DNA of 13,255 nucleotides from Ignavibacteria bacterium (GCA_011049495.1 DSBF01000284.1:1-13255); one strand, 5' to 3'. Shown: positions 1 through 6,703, counted from the stretch's first letter. Notes: generated from the sequence alone by a model not told the origin. Numbers and translations are program-made.

Positions 1-354
1 ATGAAGAAATTGATTCATTAAAAAATGATCTTCATCCCAAACAAACCCGGTCTTAAAATTATCTTCAATTGTTCTCCAGCTGATTTTAGCAAAATCTTCT
101 TTACTTACATAAGTGTTAAAAGCGCCTAAAAATAAATTTAATCCCACTATTTCAACTGCAGGAAGTACATAATTTTTTTCTTTAGTTGTACTTACTTCAA
201 CTGGCTCTGATTGGTAAATTGATGAGTAAGCCGATAATCCGGACGGTAAATTTGTATTGTAATTGGTTTGTGCTTGGAATTTGTTGACAACAAACAACGT
301 CATGATAAATAGTATCGGTATAAATGATATAGTTATTATATTATTCTTTCCCAA
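1..354 (-). CDS. DUF3943 family protein, N-terminal part (paralogue A, cut by window edge)
   Basis: An open frame of 118 codons runs off the left edge, so the C-terminus is missing. A TTG start at 354 is chosen because AGAGAGG lies 7 bases upstream and because it gives a complete signal peptide (MGKNN, hydrophobic stretch, then KFQAQT as the likely cleavage region). An ATG at 303 would cut the signal in half. The mature part contains LPSGLS, YVLPAVEIVGLNL, GAFNTY, EDFAKISW and GFVWDED. All of these recur in the complete gene at 5406-6059, so the two are clear paralogues, also similar at the DNA level. DUF3943 proteins are secreted envelope proteins of unknown role. The gene follows the histidine kinase: the kinase stop codon lies inside the spacer between this ribosome site and the TTG, so translation is probably coupled. 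Function unknown; family assignment is fairly sure. Confidence 0.8.
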   Translation of the reverse strand, partial: MGKNNIITISFIPILFIMTLFVVNKFQAQTNYNTNLPSGLSAYSSIYQSEPVEVSTTKEKNYVLPAVEIVGLNLFLGAFNTYVSKEDFAKISWRTIEDNFKTGFVWDEDHFLMNQFLH

Positions 355-358
355 TCCA

Positions 359-1564
359 TTACCTCTCTTTTCTATCGGTCAAAAAAGTTAAACTGACAAT
401 AGTACCTGTTCCTACCGAGCTTTCAATACATATATCAATATCATTGAGATCACAAAACTTTTTTACTACTGCCATACCTAACCCCGTACCTTCATATCCT
501 CTATTATATCCATTTTCTTGTTGAGTAAATTCCGCAAATATTTTGGGTAAATAATCTCTTGAGATACCGACGCCGGTATCAATTATCTCAACAATTAAAT
601 TGAATTCGGAATCTCTTCTCAGAACAAGATCTATTTTCCCTTCCATAGTAAATTTTATTGCGTTATCAATGAGGTTGGAGAATATTTGAGTTAAGCTGTA
701 TTCATCACCTATTGTTTTTGAATGTTTCGTCAATGTTTTTAATCTCAATTCAATACCCTTACCGCCGGCAGTATTTTTATATTCGGCTGCCAATTGCGAA
801 AGTATTGTGCGGATATCGACTTCTTTAAATATAGGCTTGTATAGGTTACTTGTTAATTCGGCTGAGTTGAGTATCAAATCTACCGTCTTGATTATTCTAC
901 GGCTCGCAGATTTGATAACCATAAAGTAGTTTGAATTAGTATCGTTTTCGTCAACAGTCAGTTCTTCTTCTAATAGATTAATTGCGATCATCATAGCGTG
1001 AAGCGGTGATCTAATTTCGTGTGACATCTGTGCAAGAAATTGTGATTTTAACTGCTCAACCTTTTGGGCTTCTTCGGCTATTTGTTTGAGTTCTTTTTCT
1101 CTTTCTTTCATTTCACTTATATCTCTAAGCATAACAAGAATTGCTTTTTTATTATCAAAAAATATTTCCGTTGCAATACCTTGTATATAACGCAATTCGC
1201 TTTTTAGATTTTTGATTTGAACATCTGCTATAATGGAATCTTCACCACTTAGAATAATTTTAGCTAGACTTTCGCGTGCTTTGTTTTTGTATGATGCTTC
1301 GACAAAGTCAATCATTGATTGGTTTATTAATGCCTTCTCATTTTCCTCTCCAAACAGAATTACAGCAGGCTTGTTGACAAATATTATTTTGTCTTCTTCA
1401 AGAATAACTATTGGTTCGGGAGATAATTCAATTAAATGTTTGTATTGACTGATTATTATTTCAGCATTTTTTGAGAAAATACTTTTCATTACGGCAAATA
1501 ATTTTTCAATAAATAAAAACGATTGTATTTCAAAACTGCTGCTATGTACCCTTGTTAATTTCAT
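359..1564 (-). CDS. Soluble PAS-domain sensor histidine kinase, orphan
   Basis: A 401-residue histidine kinase with no membrane segment, so probably cytoplasmic. A PAS domain spans about residues 40-150 (SPEPIVILEEDKIIFVN, then MLRDISEMKERE), followed by a short coiled linker. The HisKA H-box is SHEIRSP with phospho-acceptor H182. The HATPase_c domain has an N-box at 297-305 (NLIDNAIKF), a G1 box DTGVG at 329-333 and a G2 box GTGLG at 359-363, so all catalytic boxes look intact. The start ATG directly follows the TAA of the phosphoesterase gene, with GGCGAG 9 bases upstream. An internal ATG at 1489 (M26) would still keep the PAS domain but lacks a ribosome site. No receiver domain or response regulator is in the window. 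It may sense an internal cue and signal the state of the envelope genes with which it is co-transcribed (inference). Confidence 0.93.
   Translation of the reverse strand: MKLTRVHSSSFEIQSFLFIEKLFAVMKSIFSKNAEIIISQYKHLIELSPEPIVILEEDKIIFVNKPAVILFGEENEKALINQSMIDFVEASYKNKARESLAKIILSGEDSIIADVQIKNLKSELRYIQGIATEIFFDNKKAILVMLRDISEMKEREKELKQIAEEAQKVEQLKSQFLAQMSHEIRSPLHAMMIAINLLEEELTVDENDTNSNYFMVIKSASRRIIKTVDLILNSAELTSNLYKPIFKEVDIRTILSQLAAEYKNTAGGKGIELRLKTLTKHSKTIGDEYSLTQIFSNLIDNAIKFTMEGKIDLVLRRDSEFNLIVEIIDTGVGISRDYLPKIFAEFTQQENGYNRGYEGTGLGMAVVKKFCDLNDIDICIESSVGTGTIVSLTFLTDRKER
362..368 (-). promoter_or_regulatory. Ribosome binding site deciding a TTG start
   Basis: AGAGAGG on the minus strand lies 7 bases before the TTG at 354 and sits within the last codons of the upstream kinase gene. 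An ATG overlapping the kinase stop (361-359) is closer to the site, but its frame meets a stop after seven codons. TTG is therefore the better start. Confidence 0.55.
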
Positions 1565-2647
1565 TTAATTATTCTCGCCGTTGTTGATTGAAAATTCAGC
1601 ATAAATCGGATAATGATCCGAAAGAATAACGTCCAGTTTTTCGTAGTAGACTGGTATTATTTCATTCTTTGCAAAAAGATAATCTATACGCAAAATCGGG
1701 AACGGAGGACTGAAAGTATTGCCAATTAAAGAATTTGAAATCGTATAAGCATCGATGGCTGTTTCATTTAATTTTCTTACTGTTTTGGAAGTTGAGTGTG
1801 CATTTAAGTCGCCGCCGAAGATTATGTGACCATCAATATTATTAATATAATCAATAAAAAAGTCGATTTCTTTTTGATGTACATCAATTAAGTATCTACC
1901 CCAACGGATAGATTCTTTTAGACTATTATCCTTTGGTCTTCCGCCAAGTAATCTAATTGAAATAATATTGACCGGTGTATTTTTTAGATCAACAACAGCG
2001 TGAAGAAATGCTCGATGCGGATTGCGGTGAAGCGTATCAAGATCATTACTTCTGCTTAATGACGCTTGATAACTCGGGAGCTCAATTTCTTTATAATTAA
2101 GGATGGGATACTTTGACATAATTGCTGAAGACCCCGGTCGTCCCGTTATAACATTATAAGGATAAGCTATTGAGTCAAAAATTGCAGTTTGTTTTTCGTT
2201 AAGTACATTTTCAGTGATTAAAACAACATCAGCATCAATTTCCTTTATTTTATTAATTACATTCTCGAAACCCTTTGCATAGTATTGAACATTAATTGCT
2301 GCTACCGAAATATCCGGTTTATGAAATTGATTGTGAGTATTCGATTTAACGGAAGCAATTAAATTTTCATCACCAAATTGTGAAAAGTAAAACAAAAATA
2401 TTATGATGAAAACCGATGCTGATTTTTTATATCCAAGTAAAATCCGAATTATAAATACAGGGATAACCACCATCGTGATCAGGAGTGAAGGAATATAATC
2501 TAATCCATAAAAAATAGAATTCTCACTAAATATATCTAGTTGATCAAGAGCAGTTAGCGACATTGCCGCCATAACAATTACTGCTGGCAATTTTATAAAT
2601 AGACCAATGCTTTTTTTGATAATATTTAATATTCTGTTTGTATTCAT
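1565..2647 (-). CDS. Membrane-anchored endonuclease/exonuclease/phosphatase (EEP) family protein
   Basis: A 360-residue protein with three predicted N-terminal membrane helices (about 15-35, 53-73, 77-92) and a C-terminal EEP domain from about 112. Catalytic and metal-site motifs are present: N119 (AINVQY), E146 (LITENV), D280/N282 (GGDLNAHS), D322 (RIDYLF) and D344-H345 (LSDHYPI). The EEP fold cleaves phosphate esters in nucleic acids, inositol phosphates or phospholipids. The basic loop GYKKS between helices 2 and 3 and lysines before helix 1 suggest the catalytic domain faces the periplasm. That would favour a lipid or signalling phosphoester over DNA repair (inference). The start has only a weak ribosome site, but an in-frame stop lies just upstream. 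The gene lies 32 bases after the barrel gene and abuts the kinase gene. Substrate unknown. Confidence 0.88.
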   Translation of the reverse strand: MNTNRILNIIKKSIGLFIKLPAVIVMAAMSLTALDQLDIFSENSIFYGLDYIPSLLITMVVIPVFIIRILLGYKKSASVFIIIFLFYFSQFGDENLIASVKSNTHNQFHKPDISVAAINVQYYAKGFENVINKIKEIDADVVLITENVLNEKQTAIFDSIAYPYNVITGRPGSSAIMSKYPILNYKEIELPSYQASLSRSNDLDTLHRNPHRAFLHAVVDLKNTPVNIISIRLLGGRPKDNSLKESIRWGRYLIDVHQKEIDFFIDYINNIDGHIIFGGDLNAHSTSKTVRKLNETAIDAYTISNSLIGNTFSPPFPILRIDYLFAKNEIIPVYYEKLDVILSDHYPIYAEFSINNGENN

Positions 2648-2679
2648 GTTTGCATTTAAAAACTATATTTAATCTTCGT

Positions 2680-3891
2680 TTAAACCATATCGTTTTTATC
2701 GAATCTTCCAAACTGTCCTTCATCACCGAAAAATAAATTTGCCCCTAATTGAATTTGAAACCCATCAACAAAATCATAAGTTAATTTAGGGCGAATCAGG
2801 GCATCACCGTTATCTAAACCGATATATGAAAACAATTCTACATTAAGAGTCTCGCGCAAGAAATCCATCGACGCAAGAAACGTCATTGTGTTTTCAAATT
2901 CATCATTAAGTAAATAATCGTTGTAATCAAGTATCGCTTGTTGAATAAATTGTGTACTTAGTTTTAGATCGCCTATACTGTAATCAATACCGAGTAAATA
3001 GTGAATGTAATCTTTCTCTTCTGTTCCGTCTAAGTATTTCGGATTAGTAGATTGAAAATGTTTTCCGTTGTAGTATGCCCCTTCCCCTCTAAGAACTGCA
3101 TGACCAATAGTTGTACTAAAGCTGCCGCCCAGAGTTGCTAAGCGGTGATGTTCAGGTTTAAGTATAACTGAATCAACAATACCGGTTACCGGATTTAGTA
3201 TTTTTTCAGAATGAAAAGTAGGGTCATCATCCCAGGAGTATCCCGCCATAATTTCAAAATCAATCTCCGAAGAAAGAAGTGAGTATTTAGCAAAGACTTC
3301 ACTGTTGCTTAATTTATTTTTCACATCCGAATTTGAGTAATCAATACTGTATGGAAGCGGATAGTTTGGTTTTACACTCCAAATAGAATTTTCATCAGGC
3401 ATTTGAGTGGGTGTAAAAACCGGGATCCAGACTAACTCGAATGTGCTGCCTCCGGAGTAGTAATTGAATTTAAGCGAAGTTACTCCGACACGAATTTCGC
3501 TGAATTCCGGCAGCAGAAATTCTCTCATATCTTTTGGTGAAACAATATCTGTTATGAATACGCCGTCTCCTTTACCCCAAACGATCTGCTGTTTACCTAT
3601 TCGTATATCGAAAGAATCAAAATATAAATCCATATAGGCTTGTCTAAATCCTAATTCCAAATCCTTATCCGAATAATGATAAAGAAACGGGTTTACTTTG
3701 AAATAGACATCGCCCCGGCTGTGTTCGAAGTTTAGATCGAAAGTGTTTTGTATAATTGAATACTCGCTTTCGCCTGTTGTTAAAGCACCAAGATAAGTTC
3801 TCGCATAACCGCTTAAAAATAAATCTTGTGCATTAACCAAAGATGCCAGCATTATTGACAGCAATACTGTTTTAATTAATCTAGCAAACAT
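2680..3891 (-). CDS. DUF1302-like outer-membrane beta-barrel protein
   Basis: A 403-residue secreted protein with a signal peptide (1-21, ending VNAQ) and a body of alternating short polar and aromatic strands typical of a beta-barrel. Residues 97-110 (RIGKQQIVWGKGDG) followed by VSPKDMREFLLPE match the conserved segment seen in DUF1302-type and related barrels, which often sit beside LolA-like proteins. The ATG shares one base with the stop of the LolA-like gene (TAATG), a sign of coupled translation. The chain ends FGRFDKNDMV rather than in a terminal aromatic residue, so the last strand may lie slightly inside. A role in outer-membrane transport of a lipid or other hydrophobic ligand is plausible from family context, but no ligand can be read from the sequence. 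Barrel: sure; DUF1302 relationship: likely. Confidence 0.8.
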   Translation of the reverse strand: MFARLIKTVLLSIMLASLVNAQDLFLSGYARTYLGALTTGESEYSIIQNTFDLNFEHSRGDVYFKVNPFLYHYSDKDLELGFRQAYMDLYFDSFDIRIGKQQIVWGKGDGVFITDIVSPKDMREFLLPEFSEIRVGVTSLKFNYYSGGSTFELVWIPVFTPTQMPDENSIWSVKPNYPLPYSIDYSNSDVKNKLSNSEVFAKYSLLSSEIDFEIMAGYSWDDDPTFHSEKILNPVTGIVDSVILKPEHHRLATLGGSFSTTIGHAVLRGEGAYYNGKHFQSTNPKYLDGTEEKDYIHYLLGIDYSIGDLKLSTQFIQQAILDYNDYLLNDEFENTMTFLASMDFLRETLNVELFSYIGLDNGDALIRPKLTYDFVDGFQIQLGANLFFGDEGQFGRFDKNDMV

Positions 3892-4289
3892 TATAAACCT
3901 CGCTTCATCATTCTTTCTGTGAACATACCGTCATCAATACCGATGTTGATTTCAACGTTTTTTAAGTTCATTATTGTTCTGTGATTTTTTTGTACGTTGT
4001 GCATTTCCGAATGAAGAATAACCCAGTAACCGTCTATCTTATCATACTTTTCAACTGACAAAGTTTTTAAGTGGTCACCGTCTTGGTCATAGAATTCTTT
4101 CTTCATTCCAATCCATTTATCTTTAATCACCCACGTAACAGTTCTCGAATACATATATCCCTTTTCTTTAGGAATACTTTCGACAACGTAGCATTCCTCC
4201 CCGTTAAGTTTTTCCTCACGTAGAAGTTTATGAGTATCTTCCGAAGGATGACGATCACCTAAATCGTCGTAAGTAAAGTCCGATCCCAT
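3891..4289 (-). pseudogene. LolA-like outer membrane lipoprotein-sorting protein, C-terminal fragment after frameshift
   Basis: This is the C-terminal half of a LolA-like periplasmic protein whose N-terminal half lies at 4325-4672 in another frame. The frame is open from 4331, and the 14 codons before the ATG at 4289 read as KVKRISSDSKSDYF, leading into MGSDFTYDDL. That order (LPALKK, V-R-I-S, FMGSDF-Y-DL) is the usual central segment of this family. The ATG at 4289 has no ribosome site and is almost certainly an internal Met, so this piece is unlikely to be made on its own. Later features typical of the family are ECYVVESIPK, VTWVIKDKWIGMKKEFYD, YWVILHSEMHN and the end MTE-like FTERMMKRGL. 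The stop overlaps the start of the barrel gene by one base. Calling it broken assumes the base sequence is correct. Confidence 0.8.
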
Positions 4290-4324
4290 AAAGTAATCGC
4301 TTTTACTGTCGCTTGAGATTCTCT

Positions 4325-4672
4325 TTACTTTTTAAGTGCAGGAAGATAAATCCATTGATCATCGTCTCTCCCCGCTTCGTCGTAGCTCCAATTCATAAAA
4401 GATGTGTTGCGTACATCAGCTGGAGAAAGAAAGAACATTATACTTTTTTCTTCCTTGCCGTAGTCTTTGCTGAATTGTTTTATCTCTCTTACTCTTTCAC
4501 TACCTCGTGAATTGATTAATGTCATTGTTAAATCTGATGTTGCATCATTGCCGGTTTCACGGTAATAAACATTCTCAATTATCTGCTGACCGGTTAATTT
4601 TTCTTGAGCTTGAGACTCAAAACCGATTACCGTTACCAGCAATGTTATTATAAATATTCTTGTGAGTTTCAT
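4325..4672 (-). pseudogene. LolA-like outer membrane lipoprotein-sorting protein, N-terminal fragment before frameshift
   Basis: This frame has the real start: a signal peptide (1-22, ending ESQAQ), then GQQIIENVYYRE, DLTMTLINSRGSERVREIKQF and DDQWIYLPALKK, which form the N-terminal half of a LolA-like fold (pfam LolA-like, outer membrane lipoprotein-sorting protein). It stops at TAA straight after LPALKK, in the middle of the domain. Adding one A to the run of five A residues on the coding strand (4329-4333) joins it to the 3891-4289 frame and gives a protein of 260 residues, close to the normal family length. The start overlaps the stop of the YtfJ-like gene by four bases (ATGA). Proteins of this family bind lipid or lipoprotein in the periplasm and often pair with an outer-membrane barrel, as here. 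The break is either a true mutation or a homopolymer error in the read or assembly. Confidence 0.85.
4329..4333 (-). other. Probable one-base deletion in a homopolymer (frameshift point)
   Basis: On the coding strand the sequence reads CTT AAA AAG TAA AGA G. With six A residues instead of five it would read CTT AAA AAA GTA AAG AGA, continuing the LolA-like domain without a stop. Both flanking frames encode adjoining parts of the same family, and no other stop intervenes. Confidence 0.8.
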
Positions 4673-5229
4673 TTCGATTCTCCTTTATTTATTAGTAATT
4701 CAATTTGATCTATCAATTCGTTTTCAATTTCTTCCGCCAATTCATCGGTATGAATAAATACTACTTCACCTTTCCCGTTTATCAATAAAATGTTCGGGTT
4801 ATCTTCCGACAGACTCCATTCCTTAAGAAGTATTTCTTTTTTATCTAGCACATAAGTTTTTGTTGTATCTTCTTTAGCCTTTCCCTTAACTTTTCCTACA
4901 ATTACTGAATTCGGTATCCAGGTGGCTTTTGTATTTATTATTATTGTCGTAGAAAGCATTTCGGACGGATAGTTTTTATCATCTATTATTTCAAGCAATG
5001 GTTGTACTACTTTTTGTTGACTTGGAGATACGTAATAAATTAGGTTAATCTTGTTTGTAAGATTACCGCTTTCCCAATCGCTTCCGTCAATATTACCACC
5101 GTTAGTTCCACTTAATATTATGTTCGGAAGATTTTTATGAATTTCAACTTGAGCTATTGTACTTGCTGTAAATATTATTAACGTAACTGCTAATAAAATC
5201 CATCTATTTTTAATTACTCTTTTGTACAT
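4669..5229 (-). CDS. YtfJ-like secreted protein with thioredoxin-type fold
   Basis: A 186-residue protein with a signal peptide or anchor (basic MYKRVIKNR, hydrophobic 10-25, then IAQ). The body matches the order of motifs in the YtfJ family: W-S-G-L-nK-NLIYYV at 52-67 in the place of the first thioredoxin strand, LSTTIIIN at 92-99, a charged loop, TYVLDKKEILLKEWSL at 125-140 and NILLINGKGEVVFIHTDEL at 146-164. There is no CxxC, so a classic disulphide role is not supported. YtfJ is periplasmic and of unknown function. AAAGG lies 7 bases before the ATG, and the stop overlaps the LolA-like start (ATGA), so this is the first gene of the left cassette visible after the 5230-5405 spacer. Family call is moderate; it could be another thioredoxin-like protein. 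Confidence 0.72.
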   Translation of the reverse strand: MYKRVIKNRWILLAVTLIIFTASTIAQVEIHKNLPNIILSGTNGGNIDGSDWESGNLTNKINLIYYVSPSQQKVVQPLLEIIDDKNYPSEMLSTTIIINTKATWIPNSVIVGKVKGKAKEDTTKTYVLDKKEILLKEWSLSEDNPNILLINGKGEVVFIHTDELAEEIENELIDQIELLINKGESK

Positions 5230-5266
5230 AGTTTTACCTTTTTATTTATAATCAATCTTTCTTGCA

Positions 5267-5335
5267 CGGTATACCCTCTGTGTATTTTGTGTAATAAGAG
5301 GGAGCATTACACTTATTAAACACAGAGGAATACCG
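5267..5335. repeat. Nested inverted repeat in the spacer before the YtfJ-like gene
   Basis: The outer arms are CGGTATACCCTCTGTGT (5267-5283) and ACACAGAGGAATACCG (5320-5335), pairing over about 15 bases with one small irregularity. The 36-base interior holds two competing inner pairs: GTGTAAT (5289-5295) with ATTACAC (5306-5312), and TAATAAG (5292-5298) with CTTATTA (5312-5318). They overlap and cannot form together. On the minus strand no T-run follows, so it is not a normal terminator for the upstream gene. It ends about 37 bases before the YtfJ-like start. It could be a dispersed palindromic element, an operator or an RNA processing site; copies elsewhere cannot be tested here. Confidence 0.7.
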
Positions 5336-5405
5336 AGATAATTATTTTTATTTATTAACAACTTCATTTTTTGCGCTATTTTTCTTTTTGAAATAGACAT
5401 TTGAT

Positions 5406-6059
5406 TTATATAAAACTAAGAAAATAATTGTTACCGTACCAAGGAAACTTGTAAACCCGGTAAGATATCTCACCTAAGATTATACCTGTCACGGGTGTGT
5501 TAACAATATCATTATAATAAGACGGAGGTTCATTCTCCATAAAGAACTCCCACATAAAACTCCCGAATAATGCATAAGGAGCAGACTCCCAGAACTCAAG
5601 TCCATTCGAACGAGCAGAATTAAAGTAGGCAGCACCATGAAACGGGTGCATAAAATGATTCATCAGGAACGGATCTTCATCCCAAACGAAGCCTGTTTTA
5701 AAATTATCACCTATAGTTTTCCAACTGATTTTCGCAAAATCTTCATTCATTATATAAGTATTAAATGCCCCCACGCCTAAATTTAATCCGATAATTTCAA
5801 TAGCCGGAAGCCAATATTTTTTTTCCGTATTACCTTCATTAATCATATACTGAGTTATAGAATTATTAGAACGGCTTGATAAACCTGAGGGGAGATTTTC
5901 GTAGTTGTTGATTTGTGCAATCATATTTGTTGAAGAAAGCGTCATAGTAATCAGCAATGGAGTAAATGCATTCCTGAATAATCTTTTTCCTTTTGAAAAG
6001 ATTAAATCCAATGACTTAATCCAAACTATCTTGCTCATAGTTTGAGTAGTATTAAACAT
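5406..6059 (-). CDS. DUF3943 family secreted protein (paralogue B)
   Basis: A 217-residue protein. The ATG at 6059 is supported by AAAGGAG 8 bases upstream. It has an unusually long polar N-region (about 28 residues) before the hydrophobic signal segment (31-48, ending MIAQ). The DUF3943 core follows: LPAIEIIGLNLGVGAFNTY (84-102), DFAKISWKTI, GFVWDEDPFLMNHFMHPFHG (123-142), AYFNSARSNGLEFWESAPYALFGSFMWEF and NTPVTGIILGE (187-197). Longer family members continue into further C-terminal sequence, but here only about 20 residues follow, so the protein is short or truncated. It is clearly related to the gene cut by the left edge at 1-354. The downstream spacer (5230-5405) has no T-run terminator. 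Function is unknown; the aromatic and His-rich core and the signal suggest an envelope location. Confidence 0.85.
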   Translation of the reverse strand: MFNTTQTMSKIVWIKSLDLIFSKGKRLFRNAFTPLLITMTLSSTNMIAQINNYENLPSGLSSRSNNSITQYMINEGNTEKKYWLPAIEIIGLNLGVGAFNTYIMNEDFAKISWKTIGDNFKTGFVWDEDPFLMNHFMHPFHGAAYFNSARSNGLEFWESAPYALFGSFMWEFFMENEPPSYYNDIVNTPVTGIILGEISYRVYKFPWYGNNYFLSFI

Positions 6060-6086
6060 TTTATAAACTCCTTTACGATACTGATT

Positions 6087-6119
6087 ATTATAATTAAATA
6101 TTTTTTCCGGCTGCTCAAA
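6087..6119 (-). promoter_or_regulatory. Weak promoter candidate before DUF3943 gene B
   Basis: On the minus strand TTTGAG (6119-6114) is followed 21 bases later by TATAAT (6092-6087), which lies 27 bases before the ATG at 6059. The -10-like hexamer is perfect, but the spacing is longer than the usual 17 between boxes. The upstream box lies in the loop of the 6103-6133 hairpin. Confidence 0.25.
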
Positions 6120-6133
6120 GAACAGCCGGAAAA
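6103..6133. promoter_or_regulatory. Strong GC-rich hairpin between barrel gene and DUF3943 gene B
   Basis: Perfect 11-base arms TTTTCCGGCTG (6103-6113) and CAGCCGGAAAA (6123-6133) enclose a 9-base loop. It lies just after the small barrel gene (ends 6155) and before the DUF3943 start. On the transcribed minus strand the stem is preceded by T and followed by A, the reverse of an intrinsic terminator, although the A/T pairs lengthen the stem. It could protect the 3' end of the barrel mRNA, cause partial termination, or act as a regulatory site over the promoter candidate. Confidence 0.6.
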
Positions 6134-6154
6134 TTACCGGTTGAAGTTTTTACA

Positions 6155-6703
6155 CTAATTAAAATAGTATCTGGCCGTAAACTGCGTAGTCGTATTTATG
6201 AACATATCGGTCTCTTCAACAGGTATATCTCTGGAAAGCTGAAAATCAAAATTTAGATTCTGTTTGATTCCAAGACTGAATTTCTCGAAAAGAAAATAAT
6301 CCGCGCCTATTATTAAGCCGAGCATTACATTGTTTTTGGGATCCGGTTCAACAGCATAATATCCCGCATTCTGTTTTATCCCATATATAGCTTCAAGACC
6401 CAGGTAGGGTGATACTCTATCCATGTTGAAATGGTACATACCGGCTAATCCCAACCGCAGGTTATAACCATCAAGTTTTGTTAAACCTTCCGGAGCGTCC
6501 GCACCAGGAAATTCCAGGTCTATCCCTGTTATGAAATTCATAGAGAAATTATCTGTTAAATAGTATTTGAACAGAAAATTTGGTGATGTAGAAATATCAT
6601 CTATACCGACACCAAACTTGCCGCTGCGAGGATTTGTCTGTGCTGACAAGCTGATAGTTGCAACCATCAGAATTGCTGTTATTAAAAATGATTTTAGTTT
6701 CAT
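6155..6703 (-). CDS. Small outer-membrane beta-barrel protein
   Basis: A 182-residue protein with a clear signal peptide (MKLKSFLITAILMVATISLS, cleaved near SAQ) and eight or so amphipathic strands such as FLFKYYLTDNFSMNF, YNLRLGLAGMYHF, VSPYLGLEAIYGI, VMLGLIIGADYFL and TTTQFTARYYFN. The chain ends in an aromatic-rich strand as expected for insertion by the BAM complex. Size and pattern match the OmpW/OmpX-like or general outer membrane beta-barrel group. No enzyme motif was seen, so a structural or small-solute role is most likely. The start is fixed by AAAGGAG 7 bases before the ATG. It lies 90 bases after the cupin gene, with its own possible promoter, so it need not be in the exporter operon. 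Confidence 0.85.
   Translation of the reverse strand: MKLKSFLITAILMVATISLSAQTNPRSGKFGVGIDDISTSPNFLFKYYLTDNFSMNFITGIDLEFPGADAPEGLTKLDGYNLRLGLAGMYHFNMDRVSPYLGLEAIYGIKQNAGYYAVEPDPKNNVMLGLIIGADYFLFEKFSLGIKQNLNFDFQLSRDIPVEETDMFINTTTQFTARYYFN

Noticed and set aside
1233..1448. Plus-strand open frame inside the histidine kinase gene
   Set aside because: It is antisense to the PAS-coding region and has no support of its own.
2544..2726. Minus-strand open frame bridging the barrel and EEP genes
   Set aside because: It overlaps both real genes in another frame, with low-complexity Lys/Ser-rich sequence and no ribosome site.
4313..4350. Programmed -1 frameshift at CTT AAA AAG TAA in the LolA-like gene
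   Set aside because: A -1 slip would join the frames, but the base before AAAAAG is T, so the P-site tRNA would mispair. The family is not known for recoding, so a simple indel is preferred.
5242..5400. A 52-codon minus-strand open frame in the spacer before the YtfJ-like gene, starting at ATG 5400
   Set aside because: It has no ribosome site, runs through the nested inverted repeat, overlaps another open frame and resembles no known protein. It is most likely chance.
6103..6133. Intrinsic terminator for the small barrel gene
   Set aside because: The stem is strong, but on the transcribed strand it is followed by an A-run, not a T-run.
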